Below are positions 1 to 5,650 of a stretch of DNA of 5,923 bases, one piece after another (the stretch's first letter is position 1; each line of letters begins with the position of its first letter). The translations under genes and the position numbers were made by a program. The stretch lies in assembly GCA_021737525.1 (NCBI GenBank), contig JAIPDU010000113.1:1-5923 (forward strand), in the 5' to 3' direction. This stretch comes from Desulfohalobiaceae bacterium. Its GTDB lineage: Bacteria > Desulfobacterota > Desulfovibrionia > Desulfovibrionales > Desulfothermaceae. Under the pieces are notes generated by a model. That model was not told where the DNA came from. It did no database searches and worked only from the letters and a program-made list of their open reading frames with translations.

Positions 1-659
1 TGTCTCTCCTTGGCCCGGTTTCTACCGCCCCGTTCGCCCCTCTCGCTGCGTTCGGTGCAGGGACGACAGTCCAGGGAGCGATAGCCCTGCTCATACAGGG
101 AGCAATAGGGCAAGGATTCGGCCAGGATGAAGGACCAGACATCCATCTCCGTCCATTCCAGGATAGGGTTTGCCTGAAGGAACTCCGGGTCCTGCCTGGA
201 CTCGAGCTCGCAGCGTCCGCTCCTGCCTGAGTGCTCGTCCCGACGCAACCCGGTCAGAAGGACGGTCGCACCCATCTCCGTGACAGCCCGGCGCAGGGGC
301 TCGATCTTCAGATAGCGGCAACAGTCCGCGGGATCATTCCCCGGCTTTTGGGGCATACTATCGGTATCCGCTCCGGCTCGTTGTTCAGTTAGGCCCCAAC
401 GCTCTTTCAGGCTGTCGCAAAATCGGTCGATTTCGGAAAATTCCAGGCCTGTTTCCACCCGCAGCGCCTGCGGCCCGGGCGCGCTGTCGGGGAAAAGGTC
501 CCGCAGAGTCGTTTTCCACAGCCATAGTACCACAGTGGAATCCTTGCCTCCAGTCCAGGCCACGTAGACCGAGGACGGGTCCTTGTCACGCGCAATGCGC
601 TGGAGCCGCTCCCTGGAGCGCTCCACCTTCTCCGGAAGAGACAGGTTTTCTTCGGGCAT
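1..659 (-). CDS. PAPS/APS reductase-family PP-loop protein, cut off by the window edge
   Basis: About 219 residues are visible and the 3' end lies outside the window. An ATP-pyrophosphatase-type PP-loop sits near residues 33-45 (AWTGGKDSTVVL), followed by VETGLEFSEIDRF (68-80), the counterpart of the family's DTGLxFPE segment. A Cys-Cys pair (113-114, in DPADCC) and a CxxC (198-201, CRPCT) match the CC-X(~80)-CxxC spacing that binds a [4Fe-4S] cluster in APS reductases. GLRRDEHSGR (137-146) matches the sulfonucleotide-binding LRR region. The family reduces activated sulfate (APS or PAPS) to sulfite in the cytoplasm, but related PP-loop enzymes have other roles. The region just after CxxC (ERGGRNRAKER) does not lead into the ECG(L/I)H tail that carries the catalytic cysteine of true reductases, so the exact reaction is uncertain. 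The ATG at 659 was chosen. An in-frame ATG at 668 is equally possible; neither has a strong Shine-Dalgarno, and an in-frame TGA lies just upstream at 696-698. Confidence 0.85.
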   Translation of the reverse strand, partial: MPEENLSLPEKVERSRERLQRIARDKDPSSVYVAWTGGKDSTVVLWLWKTTLRDLFPDSAPGPQALRVETGLEFSEIDRFCDSLKERWGLTEQRAGADTDSMPQKPGNDPADCCRYLKIEPLRRAVTEMGATVLLTGLRRDEHSGRSGRCELESRQDPEFLQANPILEWTEMDVWSFILAESLPYCSLYEQGYRSLDCRPCTERSERGERGGRNRAKER

Positions 660-773
660 TCTCGTCATCCAGAAACATTGATTACGATGAAGAAATCATC
701 GCCGCAAAGGTGAGCAAAAGGCCAAAAGAAAAGGGGGTGGGTGGTTGCTGAAAAGGGTGAGTGGTGAGTAAAG
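660..773. other. Intergenic spacer with asymmetric base composition
   Basis: This gap separates the tRNA-Thr 3' end from the reductase-family gene. The plus strand of 719-773 is almost free of C and rich in G and A, with runs at 733-737 and 739-741, so the transcribed minus strand is pyrimidine-rich. A perfect 6-bp inverted repeat (CGATGA 685-690, TCATCG 696-701) lies just upstream of the gene start. No T-tract follows it, so it is not a convincing terminator. I found no clear promoter for the reductase-family gene here, so it may be read through from upstream. Confidence 0.4.
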
Positions 774-845
774 AGCCGGCGAGGGGACTTGAACCCCTGG
801 CCTGCTGATTACGAATCAGCTGCTCTGCCGCTGAGCTACGCCGGC
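774..845 (-). tRNA. tRNA-Thr (anticodon CGT)
   Basis: On the minus strand the sequence folds into a complete cloverleaf. The 7-bp acceptor GCCGGCG/CGCCGGC is perfect, the D-stem is GCTC/GAGC, and the anticodon stem is GCTGA/TCAGC. The anticodon loop is TTCGTAA, giving anticodon CGT, which reads the threonine codon ACG. The variable loop has five bases (AGGCC), and the T-arm is AGGGG-TTCAAGT-CCCCT. The discriminator base is U at 774. The terminal CCA is not encoded, because the following bases read CTT. This is the minor threonine isoacceptor that decodes ACG. A possible promoter lies 18 nt upstream at 864-892. Confidence 0.97.
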
Positions 846-863
846 TTGCTTCGCCTTGAATGC

Positions 864-892
864 CAGTTAGCAGGATGAGCGGAATTCGTCAA
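864..892 (-). promoter_or_regulatory. Possible sigma70 promoter for tRNA-Thr
   Basis: A good -35 hexamer, TTGACG (887-892 on the minus strand), is followed after exactly 17 nt by TAACTG (864-869), a poor match to TATAAT. The spacing and the 18-nt distance to the tRNA 5' end fit a tRNA promoter. The weak -10 box leaves the call tentative. Read-through from the helicase gene is the alternative. Confidence 0.35.
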
Positions 893-929
893 GAAACTGA
901 TTGCGGGCGTAGGAACGAGGGAGATTCAC

Positions 930-958
930 GTTCCCTCGGGCCGTCCCGGAAAGGGAAC
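930..958 (-). terminator. Hairpin after the helicase stop codon, possible terminator
   Basis: Seven bases downstream of the helicase stop begins GTTCCCT (952-958 as the complement), pairing with AGGGAAC (930-936 as the complement). The inner pair CGGG/CCCG closes a 4-nt loop, with a small bulge between the two stems. No T-tract follows on the minus strand, so it would be a poor intrinsic terminator. It may instead stabilise the mRNA 3' end. Confidence 0.3.
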
Positions 959-964
959 TTTCGG

Positions 965-2404
965 TTAATACAACTCGATCCTGCCGGCCTGGATCATCTT
1001 GGAGATCCTGCTCAATATGTCCTTATCCAGAATGTACCGCGAATTCAGATTGAGCCGGTTCTGCGTTCTTGTCAGCGCCACGTAGAGGAGATTGAGCTCC
1101 TCCCTGGGAATGCGCATCCTCCCGCCCGAGGCGGACTTGCGCAGGCACTCCCCCAGATCCAGAAAATCCCCCATTACCTCCACGGACTCGAACTCCTGCC
1201 CTTTGGCCTTATGGGCGGTGGTCACCACGATATCCGCATCCTGCTGCCGCGAAACGCAATTGGCCCGGAGAAAGCGGTAGATCTCCTCCGCTTGCCTGTG
1301 TTTTTTGGCAATCTCCAGCCTCGTCTTCAGGTCCAGCTCGTTGGCCTCATCCACATAAACCACGAATTCCTCGGCTGAGGAAAAACGGCGCATGAACGGA
1401 TCCCGCAGCTTTTCGCCGGAGCCGTCCAACAGCTTGCGGGCGTCCACGATCGCCTGGAAGTTGTAGGAATCAAATCCCCCCAAAAAATGGACCCGGTTCC
1501 TTTTCAGGTCCAGATTGGCGGCAATATCCAGAACCAAGGCATTGGTCCGGGCAATATAGGCATGCTGACTGTTGGTCACCCTGGGACGCGAAAGCCCTCG
1601 GAAGGGCTTGGGCGCTCCCAGCAGCCATAGATACTGGTTCGCTTTTCTGGCCGCATCCTCCGGACACCGAAAGGACTGGGTCAAGTAGAGGTGTCTTGCC
1701 GAGCCGCGCAACTTCCTCAAGGAGTCCACCGCACCCTTCCACCCGTAGATCTGTTGATGCGAATCTCCCACGAAGACCTTTTTGGCCGGCTGGCTGCAGA
1801 CGATGTCGATCAGGCAATCCGTAAGATCCTGGGCCTCGTCCACGAGAATATAGTCATAGGGCAATTCGGCCCCGTTCAGGTGAAACAGCTTGAGATAAAC
1901 GTCATGGGGCACGGTTCCTGTTCCGCCGGGGTCCGTTGTCCTGTCCCACAGCTTGGAAAGGGCCTTCAGGATCCGCGACTTCTCGGCCTTGTTTGCGACG
2001 TTGTAGCTCAGCTCCCGGAATTCCCGCGCAGCAGAGTTCAGATACTTGTGAAAGGCATCCAGAACCTGCCTGGCCCGGAACAGGTTGGAGGCTATATTCA
2101 TGTCCCGGAGATCGTATACCCGGAGATGGCCCAGGCGATGCCGGAACCGGACCCCCTCGGCAGCGAAGGCCAGGGAATGGATTGTCCTTGCCTCCACGCC
2201 CGGCATATCGCTGAATTTTCGGTTTGCCTCCTGGGCGATTGCCCTGTTGAAGGCCAGATAGAGGATGCGGCTGTTCGGGCGTCGCTCGGCGAACATGCGC
2301 AAAGTGGCGGTCTTGCCGGTCCCGGCGAAGGCTGAAACAAGGAGCGTTCCCCGGTTTTCCGGCTCCGCCTGTATGATATCCCACTGCTCCGGTGTTGGTT
2401 CCAT
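965..2404 (-). CDS. Compact UvrD/FBH1-like superfamily 1 DNA helicase
   Basis: The 479-residue product carries the full SF1A helicase motif set. Walker A is AFAGTGKT (25-32), motif Ia is LAFNRAIAQEA (50-60), and Ib is ARTIHSLA (72-79). Walker B is DEAQD (189-193), motif III is GDSHQQIYGWKGA (213-225), and motif IV is LTQSFRCP (241-248). Motif V is TTAHKAKGQEFESVEV (about 395-410), and motif VI is LNLLYVALTRTQNRL (about 437-451). The wording of motifs Ia-IV resembles the FBH1 group (F-box helicase 1 and bacterial relatives) more than UvrD, Rep or PcrA. At about 480 residues it is far shorter than UvrD (about 720) and has little room for a 2B subdomain. It should unwind DNA 3' to 5' with ATP, possibly stripping recombinase filaments; that role is inferred from the family. 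The ATG at 2404 was chosen because the conserved protein starts there (MEPTPEQ), 17 nt after the PilZ gene's stop, with GGGAAAG upstream. The open frame extends to 2608, but only across the PilZ gene. Confidence 0.92.
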   Translation of the reverse strand: MEPTPEQWDIIQAEPENRGTLLVSAFAGTGKTATLRMFAERRPNSRILYLAFNRAIAQEANRKFSDMPGVEARTIHSLAFAAEGVRFRHRLGHLRVYDLRDMNIASNLFRARQVLDAFHKYLNSAAREFRELSYNVANKAEKSRILKALSKLWDRTTDPGGTGTVPHDVYLKLFHLNGAELPYDYILVDEAQDLTDCLIDIVCSQPAKKVFVGDSHQQIYGWKGAVDSLRKLRGSARHLYLTQSFRCPEDAARKANQYLWLLGAPKPFRGLSRPRVTNSQHAYIARTNALVLDIAANLDLKRNRVHFLGGFDSYNFQAIVDARKLLDGSGEKLRDPFMRRFSSAEEFVVYVDEANELDLKTRLEIAKKHRQAEEIYRFLRANCVSRQQDADIVVTTAHKAKGQEFESVEVMGDFLDLGECLRKSASGGRMRIPREELNLLYVALTRTQNRLNLNSRYILDKDILSRISKMIQAGRIELY

Positions 2405-2421
2405 GTGGCTTTCCCGATTGG

Positions 2422-3231
2422 CTACAGTCCCTTGGAAAGCGGGGACATAGGCTTGCGCAGGGCGAAGAGGAAGTCGGCAAGCGCCTGTTTTTTCCCCTCC
2501 TCCCACTCTCGCTCGAAATACACTCCGTAACAGGAGCAATCCTCCCTTGCCTGGCTGTAGATCACCCGAGCCCTGGGAACATGGATCCTCCCTCCAAAAT
2601 GGAGACACACTCCGCTCTCTGGGTCATGCACACGGGGCAGTGAGAGCTGCGCATTCTCCAAGATATCTCCGGATTCCAAAGACGTTTCGCACAGAATCCG
2701 CAAGCCGTTCCAGGAAATGTCGTGGACCTGCATCCAGCCCAGAAAAGCCTGGTGGTCCGGCCAGATCCAGTAGCGACGCAAACTCCTCCGCTCCTGGTAA
2801 ATCGTCTCCGGCTTCTCCGCGAGAAGAACCGTTTCCTCCTCTCCCATGCCGCCAAGCACCCGCGTTTCGAAAAAATAGGTTTCATGGTTGTGCTCGAAGC
2901 CGAAACGGACCCTGGCGTGCTCACGCAGGAAGGAAGTACCCTCCCCATTGGGGGAAAGATCGGACAGGCTCAGGGTGTAGCGTCTCAGCTTGCGCACCAG
3001 GAAATGGTGCGCCGCTTCCTCGCCAAGCTCATCCGGCAGATAGAGGGCCAGCAACGGACGCTCGTCCCGGCTGAATTCCTTGAGCAGTCTGCGACAGGAG
3101 TCTCCGGTCAGCTCCATCCCCTCCACGGAAAAGAAGTATTCCGCGGGTACGCGATCCGGCCTCCGAAAATCCTCGGCCAATTGGGCTCCGACTCGCTTAC
3201 TCGAGACCTTGCGGGAATGGAACAGGGGCAT
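2422..3231 (-). CDS. PilZ-domain c-di-GMP receptor, YcgR-like (PilZ-A)
   Basis: This 269-residue soluble protein has an N-terminal domain of about 140 residues and a C-terminal PilZ domain. The PilZ c-di-GMP contacts are both present: RxxxR at 149-153 (QERRSLRRY) and DxSxxG at 171-176 (DISWNG). The N-terminal part resembles the YcgR-type domain that sits ahead of PilZ in flagellar brake proteins, although the target here is unknown. It is a clear paralogue of PilZ-B (4668-5471), sharing LAEDFR, TGDS, FLREH, RFGFEH, KPETI-QERRS and FLxALRK, at roughly 40-50% identity by eye. The ATG at 3231 (MPLFHSRK) was preferred over the GTG at 3240 because it aligns with the paralogue's MSLFRRQK and has GGTGAG just upstream. 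The helicase gene follows after 17 nt, so the two are probably co-transcribed. No signal peptide or membrane segment is visible. Confidence 0.9.
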   Translation of the reverse strand: MPLFHSRKVSSKRVGAQLAEDFRRPDRVPAEYFFSVEGMELTGDSCRRLLKEFSRDERPLLALYLPDELGEEAAHHFLVRKLRRYTLSLSDLSPNGEGTSFLREHARVRFGFEHNHETYFFETRVLGGMGEEETVLLAEKPETIYQERRSLRRYWIWPDHQAFLGWMQVHDISWNGLRILCETSLESGDILENAQLSLPRVHDPESGVCLHFGGRIHVPRARVIYSQAREDCSCYGVYFEREWEEGKKQALADFLFALRKPMSPLSKGL

Positions 3232-3288
3232 GCCTCTCACCGTGCAGTGGTATGAAACTCGTGATCCTAAACCGTGAACCGGAAAGCT

Positions 3289-3446
3289 CCTAACAGGCTG
3301 AAAAAGTCCTTATTAGGCAGGGCGTTCAAAAATTCCAAGTGCAAGGCGCAAAAAAAGTTCAAGGTCGTAGCGTAGTTAGCCTACGTGAGAGTTTGAACTT
3401 TTTGAAGCAACGCCGCAATTGGAAGATTGGGGGCGCCCTGCTAAGG
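3289..3446. repeat. 158-bp imperfect palindromic repeat element
   Basis: The ends form an inverted repeat, CCTAACAGG (3289-3297) and CCTGCTAAGG (3437-3446). Nested arms run inward: GCAGGGCG (3317-3324) with CGCCCTGC (3434-3441), then a match between about 3333-3362 and 3393-3422, including AAGTTCAA and TTGAAC plus T-run. The centre is CGTAG-TTAGC-CTACG (3371-3385). The whole could fold into a long hairpin. No open frame with support lies inside. The end sequence and centre resemble a repeat I recall as dispersed in deltaproteobacterial genomes; that is recollection, not a search. Its right end cuts into the degenerate tRNA. Read on the minus strand it lies downstream of the glycerate kinase stop and its outer arm is followed by GGACTTTTTCAG, so it could end that transcript. 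Confidence 0.75.
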
Positions 3447-3512
3447 CGAGGGGATTCGGATCCCCGACCCGCTGATGACAGATCAGCTGTTCCGCCGCGA
3501 AGCTACGCCGGC
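3442..3512 (-). pseudogene. Degenerate tRNA (tRNA-Thr-like) overlapping the glycerate kinase 3' end
   Basis: Read on the minus strand, these 71 nt align without gaps to the intact tRNA-Thr at 775-845 with 54 identities by hand count. The 5' half starts identically (GCCGGCGTAGCT), and the anticodon stem GCTGA/TCAGC is kept. Several changes argue against function. The D-stem has a mismatch. The loop TCTGTCA has C in place of the invariant U33. The T-arm (GGGGA-TCCGAAT-CCCCT) has lost its closing pair. The last three acceptor bases read TTA instead of GGC. If the frame of the Thr tRNA is kept, the anticodon would be TGT (Thr). The CTGTCA and GGGTC stretches also recall tRNA-Asp, so the isotype is uncertain. 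The acceptor damage coincides with the edge of the palindromic element. Confidence 0.75.
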
Positions 3513-4625
3513 CAAAATCTCCGCGAGATTCCCGGAGCGCCGGGCAATGAGCTCCGGGGCGCGGGACACGGCCTCCTCAATGGATGTTTCCGCATCACAC
3601 AGGCTCAGTGCGTGGCTGATGCCAGTCTTGCGCCACTCGGCTTCACTGAGGCAGATCCTCCCGGCAATCACTGCGACGCGCACGCCATGGCATTCCGCCG
3701 CCTGGAGCACTCCCGAAACCACCTTGCCCCGCAGGGACTGCTGGTCCAGGCTGCCCTCCCCGGTCACGACCCAATCCGCGTCGCGGAGCTCGGTATCCAG
3801 GTCGCTCACGGAAACGATTCGGCTAATGCCCGGGACCAAACGCGCTCCCAGAAAAACCGACGCTCCCGCGGCGAGACCTCCGGCTGCCCCGCCGCCGGGG
3901 ATATCCATCTCCGCCCCGAGCTGCTTCTTGGCCAGACCGGAAAGGCGGGCCAGTCCGCGCTCCAGCGCGGCAACCTCTGCGGGACCAGCCCCCTTCTGCG
4001 GACCAAAGACGGCTGCCGCGCCGTGCGGGCCGAGCAAGGGGTTGTCCACGTCGCACAGGACCTCGATGGGAGGCAAGTCCGGACCGGCCTGCTGCAGGAT
4101 CCGATGCAGCCCTTGCAGCGAGCCGCCGCCGGGTTCCAGGGGGCGCTCATGCGCATCGAGAAAGCGCCAGCCCAGGGCTGTTGCGGCGCCGACTCCCCCA
4201 TCCACTGTTGCGCTTCCACCCACTGCCAGGAGGATGCGCTCGGGATTCTTCCCTAGAGCCGCGCGAATGAGTTCCCCGGTGCCGTAGGTGCTGGCGCGCA
4301 AGGGATCGTACTGCCGGGGCAGGAGCAGACACAGGCCGCTGGCGCTGGCCATTTCCACCAGGGCCTCACTCTCATTGGGGAACCAAGCGTATCCCGCCCG
4401 GACGCGGGATTCGCCCAAAGGGCCCCAAACCGGGCACTCCACCCACTCCCCGTCCCGGCAGGCAAGCACGGATGCGGCCGTGCCCTCGCCCCCGTCCGCG
4501 AGCGGTCTCGTGGCAAGGACATCGCTCTCGGCACGCCGGCTGCGCCAGCCCGCGACCGCCGCCTCGCAGGCCTGACGCGCTCCAAGCGATCCCTTGAAGG
4601 AGTCGAAGGCGAAGACGATCTTCAC
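3483..4625 (-). CDS. Glycerate kinase, type I (GarK/GlxK family)
   Basis: The 380-residue product phosphorylates D-glycerate with ATP, giving 2-phosphoglycerate in this bacterial family, and so feeds glycerate into lower glycolysis. Family signatures appear in order: KIVFAFDSFKGS (2-13), ADGGEGT (43-49), EMASASGL (91-98), TYGTGELI (113-120), GGSATVDGG (136-144), CDVDNPL (191-197), FGPQKGA (207-213), PGGGAAGGL (243-251) and VTGEGSLDQQSLRGK (287-301). One visible departure is V where the family usually has N in GGSATNDGG. The GTG at 4625 was chosen because it gives the usual MKIV start and has GGGAG about 9 nt upstream. An ATG at 4640 would add five residues but lacks a Shine-Dalgarno. The PilZ-B stop is about 40 nt upstream, suggesting one operon. 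The last nine codons and TGA lie inside the degenerate tRNA, in phase with its first base, so the C-terminal tail (AGVASRRNS) is probably acquired. Confidence 0.93.
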   Translation of the reverse strand: MKIVFAFDSFKGSLGARQACEAAVAGWRSRRAESDVLATRPLADGGEGTAASVLACRDGEWVECPVWGPLGESRVRAGYAWFPNESEALVEMASASGLCLLLPRQYDPLRASTYGTGELIRAALGKNPERILLAVGGSATVDGGVGAATALGWRFLDAHERPLEPGGGSLQGLHRILQQAGPDLPPIEVLCDVDNPLLGPHGAAAVFGPQKGAGPAEVAALERGLARLSGLAKKQLGAEMDIPGGGAAGGLAAGASVFLGARLVPGISRIVSVSDLDTELRDADWVVTGEGSLDQQSLRGKVVSGVLQAAECHGVRVAVIAGRICLSEAEWRKTGISHALSLCDAETSIEEAVSRAPELIARRSGNLAEILAGVASRRNS

Positions 4626-4667
4626 CGCACCCGCTCCCATGGCTCAAAATATCCCGGAAGAACACCC

Positions 4668-5471
4668 TCAGTCACAGCCGCCGAGAAATATGCATTTGCG
4701 CAGAGCGAGGAGGAAATCGTTCAGCTTTTTGGTATCTTCGTCCGGCCATTCCCGATCAAAAAGCAGACCGTAATATTTCCACTTTCCCTGTTTGTTCTGG
4801 TAGGTAACCATTGCCCGGGGGACCTCGATCTCCGCTCCCGAATACAAGCTATCCCCGGTTTCGAGGTCCTGAACCTGAGGCAGGCTCAACACGGCATTCT
4901 CCAAGGCCTCGCTGGCATTCAAGCCCTGCTCGGTAAAAACCTTCAGCCCTCTCTGGGAGATATCCAGGACAGCCATGTCCTTGAAAAACGCCTCGTAATC
5001 CGGCCAGAGCTTGTAACGCTGATGGCTCCTGCGCTCCTGAAAGATCGTCTCCGGCTTGAGGGCGAGATAGACCGGGTCCTCGCCCTCGATACGAGCAAGC
5101 ACCTCCGTCTGGAAGACATAGGCGTAATTGCGGTGCTCGAACCCGAAGCGCACCAGGGAATGCTCCCGTAGAAAGTCGCCGCTTTCCCGATCAAGGGAAA
5201 GATCCAGGATATTCAATGAGTTGCGCCCCAACCTCTGCACCAGGAATTCGCGCGCCTCTTCGCGCTCCTCCTTGGGCAGGTAGAGATAAAGCATGGGGCG
5301 TTCGGTCTGGCAGAATTCCTCGAGCAGAACGCGGAGGCTGTCTCCGGTCACTTCCAGCCCTTCCATGGCGACGGGATATTGAGCCGGATCCCGCTCCAGC
5401 TCCCGAAAATCCTCTGCCAGATGGAACCTGTCCTGCCAGTCCGGCTTCTTCTGCCGTCGAAACAAGGACAT
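4668..5471 (-). CDS. PilZ-domain c-di-GMP receptor, YcgR-like (PilZ-B)
   Basis: This 267-residue protein has the same layout as PilZ-A. An N-terminal YcgR-like domain covers about residues 16-140, and the C-terminal PilZ domain follows. The c-di-GMP contacts RxxxR (148-152, in QERRSHQRY) and DxSxxG (170-175, DISQRG) are intact. In characterised relatives such proteins bind c-di-GMP and act on the flagellar motor or other machinery; the partner here is unknown. The ATG at 5471 is supported by a strong Shine-Dalgarno, GGGGAGGA, with 7 nt spacing. The frame stays open to an ATG at 5576, but that extension has no family resemblance and would bypass the ribosome site. A sigma70-like promoter lies about 120 nt upstream. 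The glycerate kinase gene follows closely on the same strand. The C-terminus ends in LGGCD, unlike the PLSKGL of its paralogue. Confidence 0.92.
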   Translation of the reverse strand: MSLFRRQKKPDWQDRFHLAEDFRELERDPAQYPVAMEGLEVTGDSLRVLLEEFCQTERPMLYLYLPKEEREEAREFLVQRLGRNSLNILDLSLDRESGDFLREHSLVRFGFEHRNYAYVFQTEVLARIEGEDPVYLALKPETIFQERRSHQRYKLWPDYEAFFKDMAVLDISQRGLKVFTEQGLNASEALENAVLSLPQVQDLETGDSLYSGAEIEVPRAMVTYQNKQGKWKYYGLLFDREWPDEDTKKLNDFLLALRKCIFLGGCD

Positions 5472-5478
5472 ACCTTTT

Positions 5479-5486
5479 TCCTCCCC
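5479..5486 (-). promoter_or_regulatory. Ribosome binding site that fixes the PilZ-B start
   Basis: GGGGAGGA on the minus strand, 7 nt before the ATG at 5471. It is the strongest Shine-Dalgarno in the window and decides against the upstream in-frame ATG at 5576. Confidence 0.8.
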
Positions 5487-5504
5487 GCGCCTGCGCGCAT
5501 TTCC

Positions 5505-5533
5505 CAGTCCCGCAAACATTTTCCCCGGGACTG
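5505..5533 (-). promoter_or_regulatory. Hairpin in the PilZ-B mRNA leader
   Basis: CAGTCCCG (5526-5533 as the complement) pairs perfectly over 8 bp with CGGGACTG (5505-5512 as the complement) around a 13-nt loop. It sits about 20 nt upstream of the ribosome binding site in the predicted leader. It does not match the c-di-GMP riboswitch consensus that I know. It may affect mRNA stability or translation, or have no role. Confidence 0.35.
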
Positions 5534-5589
5534 CAGCAGTGGATGCGTGTCCGGAACGGATGCCGGAAGGGAGCACTCCATGCCCTCAG

Positions 5590-5618
5590 GATATATAGTC
5601 TTGTCCGAGTCGGGTCAA
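5590..5618 (-). promoter_or_regulatory. Sigma70-like promoter for the PilZ-B / glycerate kinase operon
   Basis: TTGACC (5613-5618, minus strand) matches the -35 consensus at five of six bases. After exactly 17 nt comes TATATC (5590-5595), matching TATAAT at four of six, inside an AT-rich patch. Transcription would start near 5583, giving a leader of about 110 nt before the ATG at 5471. No other promoter of this quality is visible in the window. Confidence 0.6.
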
Positions 5619-5650
5619 CTCAAGCCAGGCTGAATTTGTTCTCATAAGAA

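Noticed and set aside
860..1378. Plus-strand open frame of 172 codons
   Set aside because: It lies antisense to the helicase gene, whose motifs V and VI are encoded opposite it. The translation shows no recognisable domain.
1691..2335. Plus-strand open frame of 214 codons
   Set aside because: Antisense to the helicase motifs I-IV. It arises from GC-rich codon usage on the opposite strand.
2405..2608. N-terminal extension of the helicase to 547 residues
   Set aside because: The extra 68 codons overlap the PilZ-A coding region in another frame and have no helicase similarity. The start at 2404 fits the family.
3442..3512. A second functional tRNA gene
   Set aside because: U33 is lost, stem pairs are broken in the D and T arms, and the acceptor 3' end is disrupted.
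774..3512. A classical integrase-borne genomic island between the two tRNA copies
   Set aside because: No integrase or short exact att repeat is present, and the second copy is a near full-length degenerate tRNA rather than a 3' fragment. Duplication is kept as a hypothesis instead.
3339..4256. Plus-strand open frame of 305 codons
   Set aside because: It starts in the palindromic repeat, runs through the degenerate tRNA and then lies antisense to the glycerate kinase. No domain is recognisable.
5472..5576. N-terminal extension of PilZ-B to 302 residues
   Set aside because: The strong ribosome site just before 5471 and alignment with the PilZ-A N-terminus favour the shorter protein.
5472..5583. 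c-di-GMP (GEMM) riboswitch in the PilZ-B leader
   Set aside because: The conserved tetraloop-receptor and ligand-pocket sequences of GEMM-I/II are not recognisable by eye.
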